64,000 nt of DNA from Dipetalonema caudispina. Lineage: Eukaryota; Nematoda; Chromadorea; Rhabditida; Onchocercidae. The notes beneath the pieces are model-generated. The model was not told where the DNA came from. It was given only the letters and a program-made list of their open reading frames with translations, and searched no databases. This document shows, piece after piece, positions 46,750-60,435 of the stretch (its first letter is position 1; every line of letters starts with the position of its first letter). Both the position numbers and the translations under genes were made by a program. The DNA lies in NCBI GenBank assembly GCA_013365325.1, contig JABVXV010000047.1:62001-126000 (forward strand), given 5' to 3'.

Positions 46750-46973
46750 CTAACTTAAATTTGTGCAGCATCTTTTTATACTCTTCCCAGTTGCACTCAT
46801 CGCTGCAATGAAAAGTTTTACAACATTTTGCTGCAAAGTTCAGCCACCCTTACTGCTGTTGTCAATTTTAGGAAAACGTTGAACTGAAAAAGAAACAGAC
46901 ATGCGTACTGCAAATTATATTGGAAGCAAACATCATGCTAACCTTTAAACGCATTCTGTATACTTTCATTCAT
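46750..46973 (-). CDS. possible tiny three-exon gene or gene fragment
   Basis: Minus-strand pieces look spliced: 46973-46943 (MNESIQNAFK, donor G|GTTAGC), 46883-46854 (acceptor TTTTTCAG, donor A|GTAAGG) and an exon from 46802 (acceptor CATTGCAG) to a stop at 46750. They join in phase to give only 38 aa. In another frame the last exon reads DECNWEEYKKMLHKFKLD and stops at 46745. That looks more protein-like but needs phase 2, which the visible donors do not provide. I do not recognise the product. It may be the 3' end of a small gene, a decayed copy, or chance. Confidence 0.2.
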
Positions 46974-49900
46974 TACAATTCATGATCGTGAGTAGTAGCA
47001 GTTAAGACTTAGAAAGCACAGCTACTGCAAACACGTGAACATATTATATGGAAACGGTCAGAAGTTAGCGTTTTAACTCTTCCATAAATAAGGAAGTGAC
47101 TCGACCAGTGGTCAGTTACACTCTAATCGCTTTGTGTTGCAGTAATATGAAACAATTCTCAAACCTCTGATAATGCTATTTATTATGCATTTTCAAAGTA
47201 GGTTATCATCTTAAAACTTCCCTTAACAATTACTCAGAAGGAATTATGCCTCAGCCAGTGAAATTTGCATTATTATCGAATAGCTATTTATCTACAATTA
47301 TTCATTTTAAGCGTGGTGAAACTAAGCAAGAACAACTCGGAAAACATTTAAGAGAGATAGATAAGGAAATAAAAGAAGCTGGCAATGAAAAAAAAAATCA
47401 TTTGCAAGGCTTCTTGCGCAATTCGCATCAATCAAAATTGAGCTACAAATTAGCTATAAGCGAAGAAATGTAAATTAGATCGATAATTTATACATCCAAT
47501 TCGAAAGCAAAGTTAGTTAACGTCTGAAAAAAACAATCGAAAAGGTCTTTATTGTTTAATATAATTTTTATTTCTTCATATAAAATATGAAATGTCTAGG
47601 TGCTTTTTGTGTATATCATAAAACTGATTATAAAATGTTGAGGGCATGCGTGTTTGTATATGAAGAGACAGATGTTTTCAAGAATTTCAACAATGCGCAG
47701 AGAAGGTACTTCCTTCAGAAAATTTTCGGATAACTTATGTCTTTTAGAAAATTCGGGTACCAGGTCGATGAAAGTAGGAATAAAAAAAGTGATTCATACA
47801 GCAATTCAGGCTACTGACACCTGTATATCCTACTTCTGGGAAGTATTTCATCGAATAAATGGATTACTGAAAAATTTTTTCCCAACTTGTTAGGCTATAT
47901 GAAAAACAAATACACCAGTGACATAAACAAGTAAACTGACAAAAATACGTGAATATTAAAGATAATAATCTTGACCTTAGACCCATCTTTCCTAGCAAAG
48001 AATAAAAAATGAATTAATTTGATGAAATTAAAGATTAACGAACAAAAAATAACGAAGGCAAGAATTTTGCTTTTCTAAAATTTTAAGGAAAGAAAATCAT
48101 ATATTTCATGCAATCTCCAATGGGTTCTGAATTTTTTAATGCCTGATGCTTTATATATCATTGAGTGCAGTGATTCAAAGCACAATTATCAGGGGATGCT
48201 TCATGTACCGCGGGTATCTAATACATCTTCTTTGGACCCTCTACTTCCTCCTTCCCAGGATTTTGTCACTTAGTCTTTATTATTTTGTCAATGCCTTTTC
48301 TTTTGTTAAACAAGCATTCGCATGCACCAAAAGCTTTCGAAGGAGTTGTGTTAAATAAAATTAGAAAGAAGCGGAAGTGGTAGCAATGGACTGAAAGCTG
48401 TCATTCCTCTTTTGCACGATTATTCTATTTAGTTGAATCATTTCTTTTTACCATTTAGCTTACAAATGGACATCAAAATAGGTATCTAAAATACTCGAAA
48501 TTATTTATAACGTTGAAATTAGGAAAATAATATGGCATACAACATTCGAATATGCCTAGTGAGTAGAGAAAATAATGATTTCTCTTATCCAGTTACTTTA
48601 AATTCATTTTGCGCAGAACTAGCCAGATCATATAAGTAAATTTAACCCAATTACCAATCAAACAAACAAGGTATTGGCTCGGAAGAAATTGCTTACAGGT
48701 AAACGGGAAGCGCCATGGGTGATAAACAATAAAGGATCTTTTGATTTATGATTTTTCAATAACACTTTCCCAGAAATAATTACATCACCACGAAGCATTG
48801 TCTAACTCAAAGTTGGTGAATCGCTTTTCAGGATGACTTCAGGAATTTATGTTGTGTAACGCATTCATCGCTTTTTCTGTATTATGAGCAAGAGTAAGAA
48901 GCAATGTTCTTTGCTTTGGATGCAAATTAAACAGCTCTCAAGTTTGCTATCTTGAAAATGTGTTGCCAAAAAAAGGCCAATGCTTTAAATGCGATATTTT
49001 TTATCAAGGGGAGAATTCGTTTGGGGAATAAGTTAATAGATAAACATATGAAAGTAAAAGAAATTTAAGTATGATTATTCATAAGTGTGCAAAGAAACTT
49101 ATAGCACAACAATTGGCAGTAGTAAATCAGGTGGGAGTTAATTTCAAAGGATCTGATTTGTTTGATGCATTGTGATACTTATCTAGAGGGGGAAAAGATA
49201 AGACAAACATAAGGGATCAATTAGTGAATGGAAGTGATCAGTATGGGGACAGTAGTGTCCTCAGTGGTGTCGCATGTCGATTATTGTACAAGCGATATCA
49301 AATAAGGAGAAACTTGTATGCAAAATAAAGCTATGCAAATTAAAAATTTTAAATAATTCAAAATCATGAAAGCCTTTATATTCAGCTGCTTGTTTCATTA
49401 TCGCATTGATTACTTGACGAATATGTTAGTTTAACTGGCCATAAACTCAACATTTTTTTTTCGCGCTAAACATAGTTTAGATTTTAATTAAAAGAAAACA
49501 ACTGCTAATATCTCCGACAAGAGGGAAGATACGGTGTGTATGAAAATCATGGTATTTGACACTGATATCTTATTTTGTCAAAAGCTGGTTTTATGCAGTA
49601 TACGTGAAACGTTTCGGATAACTGAATATTTTTTGCAAAGCAAGAATAAGGAAATGGGAAATGCCTTAAGCATAAATTATCGAAAGCAAGGTTACATAAA
49701 ATTTATTCCAAGTATGCTATTATTGCAGGCAATTAAGTTATCTTACCGTGATATTTGATTGATGAAAACCATATAAAAAGGTGCAAAAAGCGGACAATCT
49801 GTGTACTTAAATTCCATTTTCCAGAAAGCAGTTGGTCATTTATGAAATGGCCAATTAAGAATTCAATGGATAAGAAAGAGACCAGAACAAATGGAATAGT

Positions 49901-51090
49901 TCCTTATTATTTGCCATATATTATCAAGAAGAGTAGTTTCTACAACTCAATAAACATGAACAATTCCAATCTTTTTTGTATAAGTGACTCTCTTAACTTC
50001 ACTTTTTCTGTTTATCTCAGCTTGAAGATAATTACAAGCTTACTTTTTTGCCCTGCATGATCATATCAAAATCAGAAAAACTCAAAGCACAAATTTCCCA
50101 TGCACAATTGCTGAGATAAGTATTTTCTAGAAGACTTGATTGAAAATCTTCAAATCTGAACCGTAATGAAAGCTTCAGATCAAAATTAGCAAACTAGAAA
50201 AGTAACCGAGCTTTGTCAGCAGAGTGTATTCATAGACTAAAAGAGAAAAAGAAAGCAGTGTCTTCTTATTTTCTCAAAAGATTGAGGAGGAGCCCAAACA
50301 AGGCAAATAACATTTTGTTCACACTTCCTTCATTTAATTTCTTCACAATTTCGTACTCACAAGGGAAAGTTAAGTTGAAATAAGCAAATTCAATGAAGTA
50401 AGAAATGAAGGAAGCAAATTACTATTGCGATGTAATTGTTTAGGTTTCTTTTTGTCCGGAAACGAAAGGGCCAGTCCAAAATCAACGGATAAAAAGCAGA
50501 CATTGTTAGATTTTTCTCAATGACTACTTACGATGAATGCTATATGACAGCAATGTTTTTCGATCTCTTTTCAAGCTTTTAACATGTGAAAAACTAATAT
50601 GGTATAAATGAGATGAAGCTAAAATGAACTCCTAAGAACAAGAAATCACAAAAAAAGAAAAAAAAAAAATGATTTTAGACGAAACATCAGAAAGTACTCA
50701 ATCACTCAACTACTTCCTATAAAGTATGCATTGATTAAAAAATTTAAGCTGATATTACCTCGTAATAAAGAAAAAGCAAGCCGGAATGGCTCAACCTTCT
50801 TTTTCGGATAATCGAAAACAAATTATAAAGGCAAGGTCTTTATTAGTAACGAAAGCCATATTGCTATATTTAATGGATTTATCCGAGGGGATTTTAATTA
50901 ACTTTCATGCCTTCTTTTAAAACTGATCCCGAAGTTGATATGGAGTATGTGCAGTCTTAGTTTGCTGTTTAACTGGAAGGATTGCTGTTCCTAAAAAGTA
51001 TCCCATAACTTTAATTATATTTAAACCATCAATGCACACGATAATCAGAACATCTGTAATTAACGCATTTTTTCGAAATGCCAATAAGTT

Positions 51091-51148
51091 CCCAATACTA
51101 AATCATGATATTTACAATACTAAATCCCAATACTAAATCATGATATTT
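51091..51148 (+). repeat. 35-bp-period tandem repeat, 1.7 copies
   Basis: The 23-nt block that starts CCCAATACTAAATCATGAT is present at 51091-51113 and 51126-51148. A partial copy of its core (CAATACTAAATCCC) links the two. It abuts the perfect inverted repeat that begins at 51147. Confidence 0.85.
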
Positions 51149-51194
51149 TATGGGAATAGTAGTATCATGATATTGATACTACTATTCCCATAAA
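51147..51194. repeat. perfect 21-bp inverted repeat with 6-nt loop
   Basis: Left arm 51147-51167 and right arm 51174-51194 are exact reverse complements (core GGGAATAGTAGTATCA and its complement). They are separated by TGATAT. It is the longest perfect hairpin I saw in the window. It lies in non-coding DNA directly after a 35-bp tandem repeat that shares the ATCATGATAT core. Confidence 0.9.
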
Positions 51195-54100
51195 TACCTT
51201 TCTGCGTAACAATTGTTGTCACGAACATGCAAAACTGTAAGACTAAAATTTTGCTTGCAATTTCACACTGGAAGAAATCAATGCGATGCTTTGTCGTAGA
51301 GGCTCAAATTCAAACAAATGCTTATTCATGATATTTCATCCAGTCGCTTTTTTTCAAAACTTTGCATTTGTATAGAATAATGAACAAAGAATATTAGCAA
51401 TAAGCAAAAAAAACGACAAAGCACACCTTTTTCAAACGAAATCTACTGTAATTACTTAGTAAGTTTTTCCATAATTAAATGAAAATTCATTTGTTCAACT
51501 GCTGAATTAAAACTTACAAAAAAATATTCGACTGAATGAAATCGACTGAAAATTTGTTGAAATTGAAATTATTAATTATCAGTACAACCAGTTTGTGCCA
51601 TCATCTTTCTTTTGTCGGTTATTTATTTATTCGGAACACATCTTTGACTATTTCACTTACTTTTCATTTTAAAAATAATAACTTATTGTGATAACAGGAT
51701 ATTCTACTTCATAATGGCATATATTTCTTTTACTTTGAGGAATTTAACTGAATTCCAATTTCAAGTTCTTCAGAGGTTTGGAAGTAAAAAAGAAATAATG
51801 CAAAAAAAAGTTGTTTTTTCGGAAAATATTTTCTCACAATAAGAATTGGGATAATAAGGACAAGAAATGATGCCGAGTAAAAATAACCTATAAATTTTGG
51901 AGAATACTTGGGAGGACAAAATTATCAAACTCAATTTCACTTAACTACTTCCAGTTGAAATTACAACAATGACGTAATCAAATTCACTTATTCTATGGAT
52001 CTGTTTAAAATAACAATTCTAATAGACAGCGAAAATATTGTGCAGAAGCGAAGAAGCAAGACAACTATTTGTGTCATGAAGATGGGATGATATTTAAATT
52101 GCATATTAAAATTTGGCTACTACTGATTCCAGTCACACAAGCTCAATTTAATTTGAAATTTTGAAATATAATGGGGAATAACACTACAGAAAAAGATACA
52201 GTAACTTTAAATCTGGTCCTTGAACGAGGGTGAAGTTTATTTTTCATTTTCTCAAAAGTCTAGTTTGTACCGAGTTCTTTAACTGAAGTAAATTTTTTGG
52301 GCGCGATCCTTCTAGAAATCGAATGAAATTAAATTTTTTATATAAACTGATTTTAAATCATTTATCAAGTCAGATTTCATTTGCATTAATTTCTCAAATA
52401 ATCAGTTCAGATTGCATACAATACCAATATTTAGTACATGAACATGATTTTTGCCATTCTTTTCAGCGTAAAATATGTTTTAGTAAATCTCTGTGATTAC
52501 GAATGCTGAAGCATGTTAAAATGGAAGAAATGAGAAGAGAAATAAATATGATGGAGTAAAAAAATTTGTTTTAACTAATGATTTTTTTCCTAATCCTAGT
52601 AGCCAATCCAAAACGGATGGAAAAGAAATTTAGTAACTGGATAGATTTTTTGCGGAAAAATTGACAACAGTATGCCATTTTTGATTGATCAAAATTCTTG
52701 CTATGAATCATGCAAATGACTGGTAAACAAATTTCTGAAGCTCATATTCTGCAAATTTGTATATTTCGTTGGAATTTTAAATCGGCATTTTTTTTTTCAA
52801 ATTCGGAATAGTTTTTCTAGTTTTATTCCCTGATTGTTTTCCATATACAATGAACAGGAAAGAAATGAATTGGAGATTTGCAAAATTAAGAAGTGGCAAG
52901 AATTACTGCTTTTCATTAGTCTTATCAGTAAAAATGTTGATATATTAAGAATTCATTATTGAGAATTCAAAGCAAAAATGAATTGCACTTCAAGAAAGAT
53001 AACAGCAATTATACTTACTTAACGTTTCATACATTTCACAGTTTCAAGATGGTATATATTTATCGTTTGTCTTGCATAAAAAATGCATTTCTACCACTTT
53101 GAGGAACAAATTTGGGTTATAATCATAAAAAAAGATCACTAACAACAGCGCTTGATTTATCTAATAAACATTAAAAGATGAAATAATTGGGGCTTACTTT
53201 TTCAATGACTGATATTCTCGGAATGATGAAATCAAATTTAATTCTTTGACGCTTATTTCTCATGATACACGCTATACTAAGGTCCCCACAAACTATCATC
53301 AGAAAACTAAGTCCTAATCGCTGTTGTTTGTCAGTTAATCGGTCTACTTTTAAACCAATCTAACTTTTTGAAAAGAAAACTGAAGGATGGAAGCCATAGG
53401 CTGAAAGCTAATTTTTTTTATTATCGTTAATATTTGATACCATTTGTAATTAACAAAGAGGTATAATGCTTGATAGTGCACTGCGTATTTTACTAGCATT
53501 TTCAATTCTTCAGTACCCAAGCCGTGATTGAACAAATTTATTAATTGAGCAATAAAAGAGTTGATGAGAATGAAACAATATGTATCCTCAACTAATAAAG
53601 TCTTTTTCATTTGGTCAAGTACTTCTCACACTCTCAAATTTCGGTAGCATTTTGTAAGTATTTAGGATTAGGAAGTCCATTCAATAGTAGGATAGTAAGT
53701 GAACTGCGACCGGTTCACCTGGTTTTTTAGCAAAGCTGAAAAAAGCTTATTTAATAGTTAGGATAACAGTCTCCCATTTCTCTAAATACATTTCTTCTTC
53801 CAAACAGTAGAACGACAAGTTCTGTGAGATTTAAATTAATTAACAGGCGAACGATGTCAGTTGCAATGATAAATATGAAAATAGTTAGCAGGTAAATGTA
53901 GAAAGTTAGAAGAGTAAAACTGAATATATAAAAGAATGCAAGTACTTATTCAAAAGGCTAGAAAGAAAAGATAAAAGGATGCCTTCAGAATGATAAAAAT
54001 GACCATTTTAAAAAGTGCAAACGAAGGGAAATTTTGGCAATTTTGGACAAAATTAAAGCAAACAAGTTACCAGAAGGTTTCCTTAGCAGTACATTTTCTA

Positions 54101-57100
54101 GGTTAGCAAAAAGTTTTTCTAGAAACTATCGAAAAGAAACTTCTTAATTATAACATAAACGTTTCAGCAAAGTTCATTCATAATATTTCACAGGTTTAGT
54201 TTTCTGTTTAGTTGCAAAAAGTATTGCTGCGAAGTATTCAATTGAATATTTTCGAAGAAATTCTGATAAATCGAAAATGTTTTCAAATTGAAATTTATAT
54301 ATATATATATTGTAAGAAAAATCGATGGGAAATTGCGTGAACAATTATCAATGGAAAAAGTGCAGGCCAGAAATAATTTGATTGCACGATATTCATTTGC
54401 TGTAGAATTTAATTGAATGAAAAAAAAAAATTTTTTGAAAATTAAGTTAGCAACAAAATCAATATCTGAACTCATGTGCAATACCGGGATTCGTATTTCT
54501 GCACCACGAAAATAAATCTTAATTCAAGTAGTCGTTTTATAATAACATATGAGAAAAGCAAAAGAATTAATTCAAGTTTGTTGTGGAAATGAAAGTGAAG
54601 TGAAGGGTATTGGACAACAGATCGTTGCAAAGGCATAAATGACATATCTACAGGATGCAAACTGTGTGCTTCATAGCTTTTCAATGCAGAGATATATAAA
54701 AAGTGTAGTTTGCTACGACAAAATGGGATCCGATAAATCGTAATTCTTTGCTGTTTTCTTGAGGCACTATTTATCTTGTGGTTGACCATGAAAATAGATT
54801 TGGAAAATGAATCAGTCACATATTTCAACAAGAAGTTCCTATTTCGTTTTCTTATTCATTATGCATATCTTGACAAATCTAATAGAAGGAGGCTTATCCA
54901 GACAAAATTCATTTCAAACTTTCTTACGACAAAAATTTTTTTTCAACTACCCTTACTTTACAAATTACAATTCAAAGCCAAAACTTGGTAATAAATTAAA
55001 ATAAACAACTGTTGGAATTCCAAGTAGTTGTATTCGTCTCCTTGTTGCACCTTATATGCAGCATTTGACTTAGCAGTGCATAGTTAAGGAAATGATGAAT
55101 GTTTCCAAACAAGTGTATTACCTTGACAAGATTCGCTCTATCGAAAAAAGTGACATGAGCAATAAACTAAATACATCATGGTTCTCTAGTCTCTTTTAGA
55201 ACAATAATAGTCGTACCTATTGTCCTATTACGGCGAACCTAACCATTTGGATCCAGTGTCTCATGATAGAGGTCTTTTACGACTTCAAATAGATTTATTG
55301 AGATTTATGTAAGCAATAGCATTTCTAAACGAAATTCTTAGCGTTTGAAGAGAATATCACAATCACCACATAATAAAGTTTACTAGGATGATTGAATGCT
55401 TTCGATTTGCAAACAATAAGGTCCCTCGAGAATCATAACCCACAGTTATATGATAATCCATTTGAATTTCGTAAAGCAATCAAAAACTTCTGAGAAAATA
55501 CATTTTTCTTTCAAATAATTGATTTCTGCAGTAAACTTGCATAATTTTTTATATGAACAGCGATCTACGAGAATTATTCATAAACTTTTGTATGGAGTAA
55601 TGAATGTCAACAGCGAATGCCTCAACCAATTTTTTTTTATAAATAGCAATTCTTGTCGATGGAAAATGAAGGGGGAACTTTAGGAGGAATGAGATCGAGC
55701 TCAGGATAGATACGAAAATAAAAATAACATGAGCAGCAGGCTCGGTTTATTTTAGTCAAGGAATGGATAAGTGCATCATTTCGGACAAGAGAAATCAATC
55801 AACAAAAGGCTGCCGAATTCATCTCTGGCATGTCCCACAATTTTTTCAATGTCCCAAAAGTATGCAAAATCGAAAACAACAAAAATTGAGCCCATGAAAT
55901 CTATATCTTAGAAGGAGCGGATCTTTAATTGCCTTTTTACTACGGATAACATGCGACTTCAAGCGTGGCTTAAAAGGAGTGAGAAACGATATAATGAAGA
56001 AAGCTTGGCTTATACCTCTGAAAACATTCATCATAAAATAAGACTTCCGTAAAAATAATGTGTTCAACAAACAGCGCCGCAATCAAAATTGTATTGCTGA
56101 CGATAAGCGAATGTTTTACACTAATGCTTTGTCCGAAAGAAAGAAGTTTCGATTATTTTTTATGGAGTGATTTTGGGTAGTGCAGAAGATCAGGTGAAGA
56201 AAACAAGGGCGGAGTATCAGAATTGATTAAGATGTTAGCAATCACAACGATTGTGCACGCATTATCAACAGTCACTCTCAGTCTTTTCAGATCCTTTCTA
56301 CTTTCTTGGCATTCGATCTTCTTCAGTTTTCACTTATCTGCTACTTATTTGCCACTCAAATATGGAATAAAAAAATAAAAAAAATAATTACACTTAGCAA
56401 AAATAAAGCTGTCAATGCAACTTCAATTCATTTACACATATTTTATAAATCTAAAAGATGCAGAAATTTACTCGCCCAGAATTATTTCAGGCATTGCGCC
56501 TTCTTCTTTTTTCATTTTTCATTTCTTTGTTAGCATTCTTTTTCCAATCATTGCATCCATAAGTAAGAGCAACGAAGTTTTTGCAGCCAGAAAAGAAAAC
56601 TTCATGCTACTATGCATGTCATCATCATATGAGATTGTCTCAACAATATGCTTCATATGATATAGCTCTGATGAGTATATTACAGTAGAACGTGTGATGA
56701 CGAATCCTTATTGCTCTTCAAAAGTGAAAATATCGATGCAAATGACGCAGGAAAAGATTGATATGTCAACAGTGAGCTTTTTGAGGCAGCAATCAAATTA
56801 TCAAAAAAAAAAAAAAAAGAACTGTACTAACGGATTATTGAATTAATTGGGAAATCGTTTACCATTTTCGAATTTGTTTGCTTTGAAAGTGTCAATCCCA
56901 TTTTGTCAACTTTACTGAAATAAAGAAGGTGAAGCTAAGATGGCTCTGGATAATTTGATTCGTTCGCTAAATAGAAAGCTAATTCCTCATAATAATAGAG
57001 AAAATATTGGATCAGCAACAAACTAAGCGTTAGCCTAGTTTCAAATGGATTGAAAAGATAAAATTTTATTATTCGACGCTTTTCCACTCTTTGCAACTTT

Positions 57101-60100
57101 ATTATCTTTCTTTTTCTCGACATTTATTTACACTCGTCAAAAAATGATTGCATTTGTACTGGAAAAATAAAGATTGTTTCATTCAGTGTATTGTAAAAAA
57201 GAAGAGACTTGGAGATAAGGTAAGTGACTCATAATTAAGCTAAGTCAAGCATTCTGACTGGCCAGGACTAATCTTACTTATAAGCAAAACAATTCGTGGT
57301 TTTCCTTTTTGGATTATCAAGTTATCTGTGGTTAAACTTATCAATAAGGTAAGCATACGATAAGTGAGTGAAACGGCAAAGTAAAAAGCTTGATAAATCA
57401 AATTGTTGATTGTTTAAAAACCAATCAACAATAAATGAAAAATGTACCAAAATTATGTTTCTACTTATTAATATCTTTCCATGTTCCTGTACTTCCTATC
57501 GTCACTACTTTGCAAAATTTTGAAAAACTCAACAATCATTCATAAGACTTGTTAAAACTTTAGTCTGATCAATATTACATTTTGTATTACTTTTCAGTAA
57601 GTTTCAGGTTAATCTTTTTTCTGCTTGAAAACAAATCTTAACATTTTGTAGTTTAAAGATTTATTGGACTTTTTCATTTCGTTTCATTTACAGGTAATTA
57701 TAGTAAATCTATGGATATTAAAATCTGAAAAGTTCCGATTTTTATTTAAATCGGAAACTATGATCGTTATTTACGCCTACAAGAAAGGATTTCCGAAACA
57801 GTATTTCGTTCCAAAATCTACAAGGAAGAAGCATGTTTGGTAAATTTATTCTTCTGAATAAAATAATTCATAGTTAACAAACAAATAATTTCAAATATAT
57901 CAAATCAGAAAATTTTCAGATCTTTGAGCGTGGGAGAAGTTAAGAAAAACGATTCAACGTTTCATAATGTTTCTAATGAAGACGAATGCAAAGCTATGTG
58001 AATTTGGATTAATTTCGTATTTTTTAGAAATATTGAAGACTTTGAATTGAAATGTTGGAAAATTTAAAACATTGTTGTGACCGAAAAGAATAACAAGAAC
58101 ACAGCTGCAGTGCAAGAAATGAACTTTCTAAAACCTAATGAAAAAAGGGAAAGATGTGAAACAAATTTACCAGAATGGGTAAAAGTTCAAACTGAAATAA
58201 AGTAGTATGTAATAAGGTAACATGAAAGGAGAGGCAATAAAATGCATACTCAAAAATGAGTTCAGTCAACCCACATCACATCCTTACATGCATTTTAGAT
58301 GTGAATAATTCAAACTCCGATCAGATGTGTTTTTAATTATGAAAAGAGAGAAAGGAGCTTTTATGCTATTGCGCGTTTATTCATTCAAACAAAGTGTGTA
58401 TCATTAAATTCCTTAAGAACGATAATGGTTGACAAACTCAATCCTTATTAAGTAGATATTTCTTCGGAAGTACTTAACAACCTGTTCAACTATATTTCTT
58501 CTCCGTTTTTCTATCCGGATATCTCATAATGCAAAAATGTTACAGTTTCACTCGCAAAAGTAAAATAATCGAGATAAATAACTTTAAATACAAAAGACAC
58601 AATTGAATGCCAGTAAAACTTTTAAAATCCAAGAATAAGCAATGTGATAAAAATTCTACCAACTGGTAATCTGATTTCGCTTATCGGCGATGATTGGCAC
58701 TTTGTATAAAGTTGGATTTGAGTTAAAATAGTTGAGGTTCTTTTTCGTGCAACACTTAATCAACACAATTGGATATCTCTTAATATCTTTGCATGTCGAA
58801 CTCCATTATACCGCAATTGACGTCATCTTTTGTACTCTCACTCATAATAGGATATGCATTATTTGCTGATAAATTAATTCATTAGGCATCCACACTAATT
58901 TCAGTCTTCTACAACTATTTACAACATGAAATTTGAATGTTAATTTTCCAAAAATTACGCAGGGCATGAACGAAGCTTTTTAAACTTATTTAACTCATTC
59001 TTTTTTAAAAGTTATTTAACTTAACCGATCTCATACCACTAACTGTGAAGTGGATCGAACTTCAACAACAAGTGAGTCCATGACTATCAAAACTTAACAG
59101 TAATAATAGACAACAAATAATAAGATACCTGAACTACACGTAATAACTACAAAGCACTAAAACATCCAGTTCATCTAATCAAAAACAACAACAACAAAAA
59201 TATTTCTTTGTTATAAATGGAAACATTCAAATGAATGCCATTACATCTTCCTTCTACGAAATCAAACTGAATTTGAAAAAACCATTGGGAAAGACATTTT
59301 AGAGAACTGCATGAGAGGAGAGAAACAATTTTTGTGACAAAATTAAGTAATACTTTAAAGAAATGATAAACAAATTATAAGACTTTATACCGGTATTAAT
59401 GCCTGGGTCCCTTCTATCCTGAATTCAGAAACGTCAAGAAATTAGAAAGGAATTGTTAGAAACACTGCCTGGAAATCGATCTAACAAACAATTTAGCATT
59501 TTCTACCTCTGTATTATATTTCAACTAACGGATTGCTAAAATTGCCTGATTTTAGAATTTGAAATTCACTCGTGGTTGGCAATAGGAAAATCGATGAAAT
59601 TAAAAATCATGACAAAAAAGTAAAAAGATGACACGAACTTTTTTATCAACCGGAATTGAAATGCATTGAACTTATAAAATTATCAACTGATGTTATGTAT
59701 TATATGGCGTTTATAAAACAAAAATTTCCCAGTTCTATAAAATGACTCGCTTTATAACATATTAACTAAATACTAAGTAATTTAACGGCTGAATACTACG
59801 TGATTCGGAATTCTATAATTATCACTTAAATATATCATTCAATGTCTACAGAATCGGATAAGTTCAGGAAGAAAAAAAGAAAGCGAAATTTAGATCTTCT
59901 GTACAAAATTACGGCACGAAGACAATGAATAGAGTATTTGTGTTGCATTGGCCAATAAAACTGATTGAAAGTTTCAAGTTGGCCTTTAATAACCGCTTCA
60001 CATCCACTTCAGACTAATGCCTTCGTATAGTCCAATTCTTAAACATACTTTGCAAAGAATGACATCTCATCTGCAAGTATTGTTTTTATGATGAGTTCTA

Positions 60101-60435
60101 TGCTATAACAATTATATTTCTGCTGAAATTGCTAAGCAAGCCGGAAAAAGAGTACTTCAATACAATTCAACGATATTACACAGCAACAACACAAAGACAG
60201 GCGCTAAGCTCAGCTATAACTTCCTAGATAGTAATCAACAACGGATAATGATTTTCATAATAACTCTTTAAATAATGTGCTCTTGATAATTATATCAAAC
60301 AATTCACCTCCTATTCGGTAATGAATTAAATATTAGTTCCGATTCATGTTCCTATTTCATTCTGTAGCGTTATTTCTCTTTTCATGAACTTATTCAAAGA
60401 ATCGTAATTACTTCAACTTAATAAAGTGACTAAAT

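Larger units (their letters stand above)
46974..60435. other. long gene-poor region, about 13.5 kb
   Basis: Uniformly AT-rich with only short, unrelated open frames (for example 47246-47473, 49534-49758 and 49755-50060, plus, and 54188-54831, minus), none with a signal peptide, domain or convincing splice frame. It contains the tandem repeat and perfect hairpin near 51.1 kb, a (TA)7 run near 54296-54310 and an A16 run at 56803-56818. The size suggests either long-range regulatory DNA for the flanking genes or undetected small-exon genes. Confidence 0.4.

Noticed and set aside
47246..47893. Two plus-strand frames (75 and 79 codons).
   Set aside because: No signal peptide, motif or consistent splice join; Lys-rich composition is expected from local A-richness.
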